This document shows, in pieces, positions 24,800-32,091 of a stretch of 32,091 nucleotides of DNA (positions are counted from its first letter, which is position 1; every line of letters starts with the position of its first letter). The DNA comes from JADJQU01 sp035490315 (GTDB taxonomy: Bacteria > Planctomycetota > UBA1135 > GCA-002686595). The position numbers were made by a program, and so were the translations under genes. Below the pieces are notes generated by a model. The model was not told the DNA's origin. It saw nothing but the letters and a program-made list of their open reading frames with translations, and did no database searches. The stretch covers positions 1 through 32,091 of the forward strand of contig DATHET010000218.1 of the NCBI GenBank assembly GCA_035490315.1, read 5' to 3'.

Positions 24800-27091
24800 C
24801 TATGGACACACGTTGTACTCGAGCGCATCCGTCAAGGTGATATTGTTCGGCGCGGCGAAGCCGTTGTCGCGACCCCACCACTGACAGTCGACCAGGGTGC
24901 CGACGATCCTGAGCGCGAGCTGCGGCGTCCCGCCGAGCGCTCCGCTCGCGAAGGCGTTCATGTCGATCGTGTACACGCCCGAACAGTCATTCGCCGGCAG
25001 CGGATTGCCGTTCGAGTTCGCGCCCGTGCTGCGCCTCACCGGGACGGCGACGCACAGGGTGCCTCCGCCGAACGGACTGGACGCGCGGCCGCTCATGCCG
25101 TAGAGCAGGAGGCCAGGCTTCCTGTTGCGCACATTGGAGCCGCTGATCGTGAAGCCGCTCGTAGCGGAAGCACTGGAGCTGCCGCTCGAGCCGATCGACG
25201 GCGTGCAGCCCAGCGAATTCACTTTCGCCGTGCAGTAGAAGGCGATCGTTCCGCAATCCCCGACGATCGCTCCGCTGTCGTTGTAGCCCGCCGTCAGCGC
25301 GACGTACGCGCGACCAGCCGGCAGCGCGGGCACGTTGCACTGGCCGAAGAGGTTCCATCCCCAACTCACGATCGACCCGTTGTCCAGCCGCGCGAGGCTA
25401 TGTCGTCCCCCACACGCCACTTCGACGTAGCGAACGCCCGGTGGAGGCGCGGGTACGTTGCATTGCCCTTCCAGGTTGCGTCCAAACGCGAGGACCGACC
25501 CGTCGCTCAAGAGCAGCAGCGTGTGCTCGGCATCCGCGTCCAGTGCGACGCAGGTCGTTCCCGGGGGAAGCGGCGGGACATTCGTCTGGCCAAGACCATT
25601 CGCGCCCCACGCGACGACCGAGCCGTTGCTGCGGCGCGCGACGCTGAAGTAGTTCCCGGCGCCGATTTCGACGTAAGTCAGCCCGGCCGGCAGCGCAGGC
25701 ACATTGCACTGCCCGAAGGTGTTCGCGCCCCACGCGGCAATGGACCCGTCGCTGCGTCGCCCGAGTACGTGGGCTCCGGTCGTGGCCACCTCGACGAAAG
25801 CCAAGCCGGGAGGTGGCGCGGGGACGTTGCATTGCCCCGCGGAATTGTCCCCCCAAGCAACCACCAATCCATCGCTGCGCACCGCCGCGGAATGTGCGAC
25901 ACCGGCCGCAACGTCGATATAGCTGAGTCCGTTGGGCAAGGCCGGAACATTCGTAATTCCAGGGATGGACACATGATCGCCCCACGCGTTCACGGAGCCG
26001 TCGCTCAACCGAGTGAGCCCGACCAAGCCGCCGAGTGAGAACTGAGAGTAGCTCCTGCCCGCGGGAAGCGGCGGAACGTTGCACTGGGCGGCATCGTTCG
26101 GTCCCCCCCAGGCCAGCAGGCCGCCCGCGCTGGAGCGCGCCGCCGTGAAATGGCCCCCCGCCGCGATTTCCGCGAAGCTCACGCCCACGGGGAGCGCGGG
26201 CACGTTGCACTCTCCGTAGGTGTTGCTGCCCCAAGCGACCACCGAGCCGTCGCTGCGCCGCGCCACGCTGTGGAGCTCGCCGGCGGCGATCTCGACGTAG
26301 CTGAGGCCCGCGGGAAGCGCGGGAACGTTGCAAATTCCTTGATCGTTCGCCCCGAAGGCGACGACGGAGCCGTCGCTGCGCAGCGCAAGTGTGTGGATAT
26401 TACCGGCCGAGAACGCGACGTACGTCAGACCCGCCGGAAGCGCGGGAACGTTGGCCTGGCCCCAATAGTTCCATCCGAAGCCCACGGCCGAGCCATCGCT
26501 GCGACGCAGGACGGTGTGATCGAAGCTCGCGTCGACGTCGACGTACGTCACTCCGGCGGGCAGGGAAGGCACGTTGCACTGACCCAGATCGTTCCTGCCG
26601 AAGGCCACGACCGAGCCGTCGCTGCGCAGCGTGACGCTGTGATTCGCCCCGGCCGCGATGTCGACGTAAGTCAGGCCCGGCGGCAGCGCGGGCACGTTGC
26701 TCTCACCGGCGTTGTTGCTGCCCCACGCGACGAGCGAGCCGTCGCTGCGGATGGCGAGTGCATGGCCGTTACCTCCGGCTTCGATCCGCGTGTACGTCAG
26801 CCCGGCCGGAAGCCCAGGCACGTTGGTCAACGAACCGTAACCCCAGGTGACGATCGTGCCGTTGGTCCGCAGCGCGATCCCTGTCGAGAATGCCGCCTCG
26901 ACGTCGGCGAAACTTCCGCTGTTCAAGGCGCTGTCGAAGACCCGGAAACCCCATCCAAGAATCTGGTCTTGCGCCCAGCTCTGCGCGGGAACGGCCATCA
27001 GCGCGCCCGCCGCGGCGAGCGTGCGAATCGTGCTTCGAAGCAAGGGAAGTCGCGCCGCTGCCACGGCCGAAGTCGAGGGTGAGATCTGCAT
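24800..27091 (-). CDS. Secreted RCC1/BLIP-II-type repeat protein with four-cysteine C-terminal module (paralogue B)
   Basis: 763 residues from ATG 27091, which has AGAGGA five bases upstream. The signal peptide is long, with a basic start and cleavage near QSWAQ at residue 41. The preamble ILGWGFRVFDSALNSG matches that of paralogue A. Thirteen repeats of 39-43 residues follow (TYVDIAAGANHSVTLRSDG, VVAFGRNDLGQCNVPSLPAG) and a partial repeat that would close the ring with the preamble, giving 14 blades. The last 145 residues (24803-25237) are the module: YCTAKVNSLGCTPSI, LCVAVPVRR, NDCSGVYTIDMNAFA, WWGRDNGFAAPNNITL. It shares repeat number, preamble and tail with paralogue A, so the whole gene was duplicated. 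The lipoprotein gene lies between the two. The predicted role is extracellular binding. Confidence 0.9.
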   Translation of the reverse strand: MQISPSTSAVAAARLPLLRSTIRTLAAAGALMAVPAQSWAQDQILGWGFRVFDSALNSGSFADVEAAFSTGIALRTNGTIVTWGYGSLTNVPGLPAGLTYTRIEAGGNGHALAIRSDGSLVAWGSNNAGESNVPALPPGLTYVDIAAGANHSVTLRSDGSVVAFGRNDLGQCNVPSLPAGVTYVDVDASFDHTVLRRSDGSAVGFGWNYWGQANVPALPAGLTYVAFSAGNIHTLALRSDGSVVAFGANDQGICNVPALPAGLSYVEIAAGELHSVARRSDGSVVAWGSNTYGECNVPALPVGVSFAEIAAGGHFTAARSSAGGLLAWGGPNDAAQCNVPPLPAGRSYSQFSLGGLVGLTRLSDGSVNAWGDHVSIPGITNVPALPNGLSYIDVAAGVAHSAAVRSDGLVVAWGDNSAGQCNVPAPPPGLAFVEVATTGAHVLGRRSDGSIAAWGANTFGQCNVPALPAGLTYVEIGAGNYFSVARRSNGSVVAWGANGLGQTNVPPLPPGTTCVALDADAEHTLLLLSDGSVLAFGRNLEGQCNVPAPPPGVRYVEVACGGRHSLARLDNGSIVSWGWNLFGQCNVPALPAGRAYVALTAGYNDSGAIVGDCGTIAFYCTAKVNSLGCTPSIGSSGSSSASATSGFTISGSNVRNRKPGLLLYGMSGRASSPFGGGTLCVAVPVRRSTGANSNGNPLPANDCSGVYTIDMNAFASGALGGTPQLALRIVGTLVDCQWWGRDNGFAAPNNITLTDALEYNVCP
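25310..26914 (-). repeat. Thirteen tandem RCC1 coding repeats of paralogue B (about 123 bp each)
   Basis: Coding repeats with unit lengths 39, 42, 41, 41, 41, 41, 42, 43, 41, 41, 41, 41 and 41 residues. Irregular units 7 and 8 (GGPNDAAQCNVPPLP and DHVSIPGITNVPALP) lie at about the same place as the irregular unit 8 of paralogue A, which supports one-to-one correspondence of blades. Confidence 0.85.
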
Positions 27092-27677
27092 GGAAGTCCT
27101 CTGTTGCGTGTGGTTGCCAGTCCAACTGCGAGCGGCAATCGGTCGCGTCCTCCAGATTCGGGGGGCCTAACTCGCGCCCGTGCTGCCTCACGAATTCGTA
27201 TCGCGAGCAACGCAGAGGTTACGCCGCCCGCATCAAAATGCCGATCACGGCCTGTGCTGGAACAGCGCGGTCTCGGGGAAAAGCTCCGGAGCTTGGAATG
27301 AAATCCGCCGGCCGATGCGCCGGTGCTGCATGGGCAGCGGAACAGGGCTCGATACAGTGGTGGGCCGCACTGGACTCGAACCAGTAACCTCAGCGCTTCT
27401 GAGGGGCCATCCATGAGAATCTTGGCCGCGCGACATCGGCAACTCGCCCGGTGATCGGTCGTCATCATCATCGGACAGTCGCGAGCCGCCAGGTCGCGGC
27501 GCAAGCTGTGCGGGCAGGGGACGACGCCTGAGGCGTGGGGCCCGTGTCTTGCCCGGAAGGGCAGGGCCGTCCAGCCGCCATTCGGGATCTGGGTTAGCCT
27601 GGAGATCGATACCCACGTCCGGAGCCACCGGCCGCCTGCGCGGCCGGTTGCGTGTCCGGTCAGTCCAACCCCCGTGA
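27092..27677. other. Divergent intergenic region holding a tRNA-3'-end-like repeat
   Basis: About 585 bases between the minus-strand RCC1 gene and the plus-strand radical SAM gene. The only clear element is the 34-bp repeat at 27358-27391, next to a perfect 5-bp stem with a 7-base loop (CCTCA, loop, TGAGG on the minus strand) at 27387-27403. A T-rich terminator and a clear promoter for the radical SAM gene were not found. Open frames across it on both strands look like shadow frames. Confidence 0.4.
27358..27391 (-). repeat. 34-bp direct repeat, left copy; tRNA T-arm plus acceptor 3' end
   Basis: On the minus strand it contains ACTGG-TTCGAGT-CCAGT, a perfect T-arm with the canonical TTCGA loop, then GCGGCCC and ACCA, that is, an acceptor 3' strand with encoded CCA. 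A matching 5' acceptor strand (GGGCCGC or wobble form), D-arm and normal anticodon arm were searched for by eye upstream on the strand and not found. It is identical, in the same orientation, to 30812-30845. Such tRNA 3' ends are the usual attachment sites of integrating elements. Confidence 0.6.
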
Positions 27678-28847
27678 ATGCCCCCCCACCACGCAGCGAT
27701 GATCTTCGCCCCGACCGACTCGCAAAAGGTGTTCCTGCATTCCGAGCGGCTGGCCGCCTGGTTGCGCGACGGACGCTCGTTCCCGGTCACGATCGAGCTC
27801 GACGCGACGAATCGCTGCAATCACGCCTGCTCGTTCTGCTGCTGGAGCGTGCTGCACGATCGCCGTCGCGACACCATGTCGTGGGACTTCATGGCCAAGG
27901 TCCTAGACGACCTGGCGTCCGTCGGCGTCAAGGCGGTGATCTGGACCGGCGGCGGCGAGCCGCTGGTCAACCCGCACACGGCCGCGGGCATGGAGCGCGC
28001 GCAGGCGGCTGGGATGCGCAACGCGCTGTTCACCAACGGCGCGCTCCTGACCGAGCAGCTCGCGCGCCGCCTGGTGGTCAGCTGCGACTGGATCCGTTTC
28101 TCGATGGCGGCGGGAACGCGCTCCGAATACCAGCGCATCCAGGGCGTCGATGACTTCGACCTCGTGCGGCGCAACGTCGCCATGATCGTCGAGCTGGCGC
28201 GGCGCGAGGGCTCGCCGATCCGGCTGGGCGCGATGATGCTCCTGCACAAGACCTCGCTCGAGACGTTCCTGCCCTTCGTCGAGTCGTGCCGCGACCTGGG
28301 TCTCTCCTTCGCGCAGGGCAAGCCGAGCAACAACTACGACCACGAGTCGCGCAGCGGATTCATCCTCGAGCGCAACGTGAACCTGCGCCTGCGCGCAGGC
28401 GAAGTCGATGCGCAACCGGACCTGCTCACGAACGAATTCGACCCGGAATGGTGGGCGAACGAAGCCGCGCCCTTGCTTCGGGCGGCGGGCGAGCTGGCGC
28501 GGCCGGGGTTCGCCGTCGTGACGTCGCAGTACGTCGAGACCAAGTACGGCGACGCGCCCCCCCCCGAGAACGGACACCACGACTGCGACGTCAACAACTT
28601 CGCCACGGCGATCACCGCGTCGGGCGACGTCGTGTGGTGCAAGAACTACCGCGATCGTCCCGAGTACGTGATCGGGAACCTGCACGAGCAGACGATGGCG
28701 GAGATCTGGGCCGGCGAGCGCCGTCGCGCCGTGCAGGCCGGCATCGACGATCGTCGCTGCGCGCGCTTCTGCCAGAACAAGAAACTGGCGCACCTCCTGC
28801 GCACGCTGCGCCATCCCGATCCCGCGCTGAACCCGGATTTCCTGTGA
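27678..28847 (+). CDS. Radical SAM protein with SPASM-like C-terminal cysteines
   Basis: 389 residues from ATG 27678; ATG 27699 (MIFAPTDSQK) is an equally plausible start and would drop a short odd N terminus. The [4Fe-4S]/AdoMet motif CNHACSFC has Cys47, Cys51 and Cys54 in the CxxxCxxC order. It is followed by the glycine-rich WTGGGEPLVNPH that contacts SAM and a (beta/alpha) barrel pattern. Near the C terminus CDVN, VVWCKNYR and RRCARFC give a further group of cysteines as in SPASM/twitch auxiliary cluster domains. The reaction is unknown. The GTGA overlap with a nucleotide-sugar reductase gene and then a glycosyltransferase suggests modification of a glycan, sugar nucleotide or a linked peptide. 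Confidence 0.88.
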   Translation: MPPHHAAMIFAPTDSQKVFLHSERLAAWLRDGRSFPVTIELDATNRCNHACSFCCWSVLHDRRRDTMSWDFMAKVLDDLASVGVKAVIWTGGGEPLVNPHTAAGMERAQAAGMRNALFTNGALLTEQLARRLVVSCDWIRFSMAAGTRSEYQRIQGVDDFDLVRRNVAMIVELARREGSPIRLGAMMLLHKTSLETFLPFVESCRDLGLSFAQGKPSNNYDHESRSGFILERNVNLRLRAGEVDAQPDLLTNEFDPEWWANEAAPLLRAAGELARPGFAVVTSQYVETKYGDAPPPENGHHDCDVNNFATAITASGDVVWCKNYRDRPEYVIGNLHEQTMAEIWAGERRRAVQAGIDDRRCARFCQNKKLAHLLRTLRHPDPALNPDFL

Positions 28848-29575
28848 ACGGGCGAGTGCTGCTGCTCGGCGGTTCAGGCCGGCTCGGCCGCGAGCTGCGA
28901 CGGGTCCTCGAATGCGACGCGCCGGCGAGCTCGGAGGTCGACCTGCTGCGGCCGGAGACCGTCGCGGCGGCACTCGAGCGCCGTGCCTACGACGTCGTCG
29001 TCCACGCGGCGGCGCTCGTCGGCGTGCGCCCGTGCGAGGACGACCGGGCGCGGGCGTTCGCGGTCAACGCCGAGGGCACGCTGCACGTCGCCCGTGCCAC
29101 TGCGCGCTCCGGAGCACGGCTCGTCTACATCAGCACGGACGCCGTGTTCGACGGCGAGCGCGGCCGCTACCGCGAGGACGACCCGCCCAGTCCGATCAAC
29201 GCCTACGCGCTGACGAAGGTGCTCGGAGAAGCCTACGCGCGCATGGTCCCGCGCCACCTCGTCGTGCGCACCTCGTTCGTGCCCAGCGAGGGGTACCCGC
29301 ACCCGCGCGCGTTCGTCGACCAATGGACGTCGCGCCTGAGCGCGCCGCGGATCGCGGCCGACCTGGCGTTGGCGATCGAGCTCGGCGTCGAGGGGATACT
29401 GCACCTCGGCGGCCCCAGGCGGCGTCAGATCGACGTGGCGCGCGAGTTCAGCCCGGACGTCGGCGAGATGGAGCGCGCCGAGACCGGGCTGCGGCTGCCC
29501 TTCGATATGTCGCTCGACTGCGCCCGCTGGGACGCGATCGTGGCCGAGCACCTCGCCGCAGCGAGGGCCACTTGA
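28844..29575 (+). CDS. NAD(P)-dependent sugar reductase, RmlD-like extended SDR
   Basis: 243 residues from GTG 28844, which overlaps the preceding stop (GTGA). The Rossmann nucleotide loop is GGSGRLG at 9-15. VVHAAALVGVRPCEDD at about 52-67 and NAEGTLHVARA follow. STDAVFDG at 97-104 supplies the catalytic Ser/Thr, and YALTK at 121-125 the YxxxK pair. The order and the EDDPPSPINAYALTK context match dTDP-4-dehydrorhamnose reductase relatives. It is shorter than RmlD (about 290 aa), and the C-terminal substrate domain is reduced. It probably reduces a 4-keto sugar nucleotide used by the adjacent glycosyltransferase, but the sugar is unknown. The stop overlaps the next start (TTGA). Confidence 0.85.
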   Translation: MNGRVLLLGGSGRLGRELRRVLECDAPASSEVDLLRPETVAAALERRAYDVVVHAAALVGVRPCEDDRARAFAVNAEGTLHVARATARSGARLVYISTDAVFDGERGRYREDDPPSPINAYALTKVLGEAYARMVPRHLVVRTSFVPSEGYPHPRAFVDQWTSRLSAPRIAADLALAIELGVEGILHLGGPRRRQIDVAREFSPDVGEMERAETGLRLPFDMSLDCARWDAIVAEHLAAARAT

Positions 29576-30657
29576 GCGCCGCGCCGCTGGTCTCGGTCTG
29601 CGTGCCGACCTACAACGGAGCGGAATTCCTGGACGCCTGCCTCGACAGCGTCCTGGGGCAGGAGCTCTCGGACATCGAGGTCTTGATCGGCGACGATCGC
29701 TCGATCGACGACACGCTCGCGATCGCGCGGCGCCGCTCCGATCCGCGTCTGCGCATCCTGCCATTCCACGAGCGCGCCGGGATGGCACGGAACTGGAGCC
29801 GGACGTTGCTCGAGGCGCGCGGCAAGTACGTCGCCCTGGTCGCGCAGGACGACCTGCTGGCGCCCGCGTGGGGCGTGCGATTGGCGGGCTTGCTGGAGGA
29901 TCACCCGGAGGCCTCGTTCGCCTTCGGACATCGCGCCTTCGGCATGACGGACGAGCGCTCGCGCGCGATCGTGGGCCATTTCTTCGAGAGCTCGTACCCC
30001 GCGCAACTCGAGCGATTCTACGCACGCATCGGCACGGTCGTTTCGCCCGCGACGATGGTCGAGATGGCGATGGAGCACCGGTTCGAGCTCAACCTGACGG
30101 GCGAGCCGAGCTTCAACCTGCTACGGCGGGACCATGCCGCGATCCGCGAGGGCTACCACTCCGAGTTGCGGCAGATGCTCGACTGGGAGTTCGCGACCCG
30201 CTTCTTCGCCGACGCGCCAATCCTGCATTGTCCGGAGGTGCTGGGCACGTACCGCATCCACGTCGCGGGCTCGACCGTGGGGAACTCGGCGCTGACCACG
30301 CAGTACGGCGATTACGCGCGGCTGATCGACCTCGTGCTGCAGCGTTTCGCCGGGCTGCTTTCCAGGACGCACGTCGAGGCCCTGCGCGCCGTCCGGCTGG
30401 AGCGCGAGCAGATGCTGCTCGGGCACGCTCGCAATCTCGCGGTCCATGCGGAAGCACTGGAGAAGGAGCGAGAGGAGCTGCGCGCGGAAACGCGCGAGCT
30501 GACCGCCCACGCGCGGACGCTGGAGACGGAACGCGATGAACTGCTCGTGAACGTGCGACATCTCGAGCAGACCGTGCGCCGGATCCGTTCGCAACCGGTG
30601 TACCGCGCGCTGTGCAAGATCAAGGACGTGTTCAGCGCGCGGCGACTCGACGGGTGA
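29572..30657 (+). CDS. Family 2 glycosyltransferase with C-terminal coiled coil
   Basis: 361 residues from TTG 29572, chosen because it overlaps the previous stop (TTGA), just as the preceding gene pair overlaps; TTG is a rare start, so the choice is moderate. The GT-A core begins at once: VSVCVPTYNGAEFLDACLDSVLGQ, VLIGDDRSIDD, then GKYVALVAQDDLLAPAW, where QDD at 92-94 is the metal-binding DxD equivalent. GEPSFNLLRRD and WEFATRFF lie in the acceptor half. The last 100 residues form a long charged coiled coil (LEKEREELRAETRELTAH, LETERDELLVNVRHLEQTV) that may mediate assembly. It probably transfers the sugar made by the neighbouring reductase onto a surface glycan. Confidence 0.88.
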   Translation: MSAAPLVSVCVPTYNGAEFLDACLDSVLGQELSDIEVLIGDDRSIDDTLAIARRRSDPRLRILPFHERAGMARNWSRTLLEARGKYVALVAQDDLLAPAWGVRLAGLLEDHPEASFAFGHRAFGMTDERSRAIVGHFFESSYPAQLERFYARIGTVVSPATMVEMAMEHRFELNLTGEPSFNLLRRDHAAIREGYHSELRQMLDWEFATRFFADAPILHCPEVLGTYRIHVAGSTVGNSALTTQYGDYARLIDLVLQRFAGLLSRTHVEALRAVRLEREQMLLGHARNLAVHAEALEKEREELRAETRELTAHARTLETERDELLVNVRHLEQTVRRIRSQPVYRALCKIKDVFSARRLDG

Positions 30658-31046
30658 CAACCCTCGAGAGCGTGCCAGACGGATCTGTCTCGGAAGTCTC
30701 GGCGAACCGAAAAGCGCGGGTCATTCCCCTCGGGCGTGAGCGCTTGGATTTGCTGGGCAGCGTCGGTATCTGATCGAGATGTGACGGTCGCGTGCCGCGC
30801 AAGGCTTCAGATGGTGGGCCGCACTGGACTCGAACCAGTAACCTCCACGCTGTGAAGGCTTGGATTTCCGCCGGCTCTGAGCAATGCAACCCTAAGGAGT
30901 GGAAGGAACTTGTGTAACTTTGGCGGTGCATATTGTCCGTCTCAAGTGGTGGACGATCCACGAGTCGGGCGACCGTTGCGAGCGGCGTAACCGTCACGGC
31001 AAGCCCGCGTGTTCACATCCGTCGAATCCAGATCGCCCTGTATCGC
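30658..31046. other. Intergenic region between the glycan cassette and the IS element
   Basis: About 390 bases. It holds the right copy of the 34-bp repeat (30812-30845) and a nearby 5-bp stem with 7-base loop on the minus strand (CCTTC, loop ACAGCGT, GGAGG). A short imperfect hairpin around 30681-30694 lies just after the glycosyltransferase. The sequence from about 30900 to 31046 shows nothing recognisable. Confidence 0.35.
30812..30845 (-). repeat. 34-bp direct repeat, right copy; tRNA T-arm plus acceptor 3' end
   Basis: Identical over 34 bases to 27358-27391 and in the same orientation. On this side GGGTTGC occurs about 50 nt upstream on the minus strand and could pair with GCGGCCC using two G-U pairs. 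The sequence between does not fold as a cloverleaf, so I do not call a complete tRNA. Together the copies enclose the radical SAM, reductase and glycosyltransferase genes (about 3.4 kb) without an integrase. Confidence 0.6.
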
Positions 31047-31050
31047 CTAG

Positions 31051-32091
31051 CAGCCCGTCGAAAAAACGACCCGCACGAGCGGGTCGCGGTGTGCAGTCGA
31101 GCTGAGGTATCGATGTTCGGATGCCCGAAGATTTCTGGTCGGGGCGATCGCCATCTCGATCAGGCATTGAAGCCAGGCGCGCAAGAGCGCGGCGAGAGCC
31201 GCCAAGCGGCCTTGCAGGCCTCTCGGGGTGCCCACTCCGAAGAATTGCCGCATCACCAAGCTCAGATTGAAGGCTGCGACGTGCACGAGATATCGCTTGA
31301 GGATGTTCGCGCGGCCGCGCAAGTGCACGCGTCGCATGCCGCCGGTCTCGAGGCAGTGCGCGAAACTTCGCTCCAGGAGTTCGCCTCGCCGCCGCAGCAG
31401 TGCCTTCCCTCGCTTGGATCGCACGCGTCGCCGGTTCGCGTAGATCCCGGTCTTCGCGCTTTCCTTGTCCTTCCAGCGACGTGTTCCACGATCAGGTTCG
31501 CTGATGTAGGACTTCAATCCAACTTCTGCCGCCATCGTCATCGACTCGTTCGAGTGATAGCCCTTGTCCGCCACCAACGTAGTCAATGCGCTGCTCGCGA
31601 CCTTCGGTTCGCACCGCTCGTCGGAGATCACCGCCTGCACGTTCTTGATCGTCGCGACCATCGTCACCTTCATCGTCGCGCAGTCGCCGAGCGTCGCGTC
31701 TTGGACCGTCACCGAAAGCACCGCGCCGCTTCCAAGTCGACGGCATGCTCGGCCTTGTGCGCCAAGTGAGTGCGCCCGTCTTTCATCTTCGTGATCTTCG
31801 CGTCAGGATCGTCGGGATGTTCCCATTCTGCATTCGAACCCTTTTTCGCCCTCTCACGATCCAGCTTTGCCAGATCCTCTCGCGTTGGCGTCTCGATGCC
31901 GGAGGCCTTCGCCAGACGGGTTAGAAACTCTTGATAGCCTTCTCCCGTATCACGTCGAATGATCGATCGCATGGCGGCGTTAGCTTCAAGCGTTGTCGCA
32001 TCGACTCCGATCGTCTTGCCCTCGATCAGCCCATGTTCGGCTAATACTTTCAGCACCCATGTGAACACCTGGGCGTGCGTTTCTACATCCA
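31051..32091 (-). mobile_element. Insertion sequence, one end visible (rest beyond the window)
   Basis: The transposase gene runs to an end formed by CAGCCCGTCGAAAAAACG at 31051-31068. This is like the terminal repeats of IS5-type elements, whose transposase C terminus runs into the repeat. CTAG at 31047-31050 fits the YTAR target often duplicated by such elements. The partner repeat and second CTAG would lie beyond 32091, so the boundaries are inferred. Confidence 0.6.
31061..31086 (-). terminator. Rho-independent terminator at the IS end
   Basis: On the minus strand CGACCCGC, loop TCGT and GCGGGTCG form a perfect 8-bp GC stem followed directly by six T residues (31066-31061). It lies inside the last codons of the transposase frame, so it both ends transposase transcription and may overlap the terminal inverted repeat. 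Confidence 0.7.

Larger units (their letters stand above)
31047..32091 (-). pseudogene. DDE transposase (IS4/IS5/IS1182-type), frameshifted and cut by the window edge
   Basis: The frame enters from beyond 32091 and reads VFTWVLKVLAEHGLIEG, KTIGVDATTLEANAAM (first catalytic Asp), then RDTGEGYQEFLTRLAKASGI, GRTHLAHKAEHAVDLE, ending prematurely at 31709. The next frame continues at once with SGAVLSVTVQDATLGD, VADKGYHSNESM (second Asp), and VGTPRGLQGRLAAL near the end. One missing A in GGAAGC near 31730 explains the break. Sequence error, a recent inactivating mutation or a programmed shift cannot be told apart, but this type is normally a single frame. The final TAG lies in the CTAG at 31047-31050. 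The N terminus is outside the window. Confidence 0.8.

Noticed and set aside
19985..26914. CRISPR-like or satellite repeats of about 123 bp
   Set aside because: The periodicity is the 41-residue RCC1 protein repeat; units diverge at synonymous sites and keep the reading frame.
27358..27440. Complete tRNA or tmRNA gene on the minus strand
   Set aside because: The T-arm and CCA end are perfect, but no matching 5' acceptor strand, D-arm or anticodon loop with U33 is present, and no tmRNA-like 5' end lies within 400 nt.
30812..30895. Complete tRNA ending at the right repeat, starting GGGTTGC
   Set aside because: The acceptor could pair with G-U wobbles, but the distance to the presumed anticodon stem is about eight bases too long, the variable region is only two bases, and the loop lacks U33.

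Overview
The window is a high-GC stretch of bacterial chromosome, most likely from a deep-branching member of the Planctomycetota. This is an inference from gene content: a DUF1800/DUF1501 pair behind its own ECF sigma factor, a serine/threonine kinase fused to WD40 repeats next to a second ECF sigma factor, and several long secreted proteins with repeats and a shared C-terminal module. No rRNA, complete tRNA or CRISPR array was found.

Layout. 1-2006: the tail of an unidentified gene and a GT-C type membrane glycosyltransferase. 2439-4628: a secreted thioredoxin-like/coiled-coil protein, whose frame is broken by two tandem TGA codons just after the signal peptide, and a secreted protein of unknown function. 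4944-9211: five tightly packed genes (ECF sigma factor, single-TM protein, four-TM protein, DUF1800, DUF1501) joined by 4-nt overlaps or a 2-nt gap. 9519-14460 (minus): a kinase-WD40 receptor, an ECF sigma factor, and a small secreted protein that is almost entirely the shared module. 14711-16999 (minus): a P-domain-like/LamG-like secreted protein ending in the same module. 17537-19129 (plus): another membrane glycosyltransferase-like protein. 19472-27091 (minus): two paralogous RCC1-repeat proteins ending in the module, flanking a composite lipoprotein. 27678-30657 (plus): a translationally coupled radical SAM / sugar-nucleotide reductase / glycosyltransferase trio, enclosed by a 34-bp direct repeat that looks like a tRNA 3' end. 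31047 to the end (minus): an IS element with a frameshifted DDE transposase.

The main theme is a 140-145 residue C-terminal module with four conserved cysteines. It occurs intact four times, once almost alone and three times behind unrelated or RCC1 N-terminal regions, and a fifth decayed 3' end lies on the opposite strand at 17236-17326. Two copies also share their downstream untranslated sequence, including a hairpin, although their N-terminal parts are unrelated. This suggests the module moves as a 3' cassette. I do not recognise the module as a named family. It probably belongs to the cell-surface or secreted proteome.
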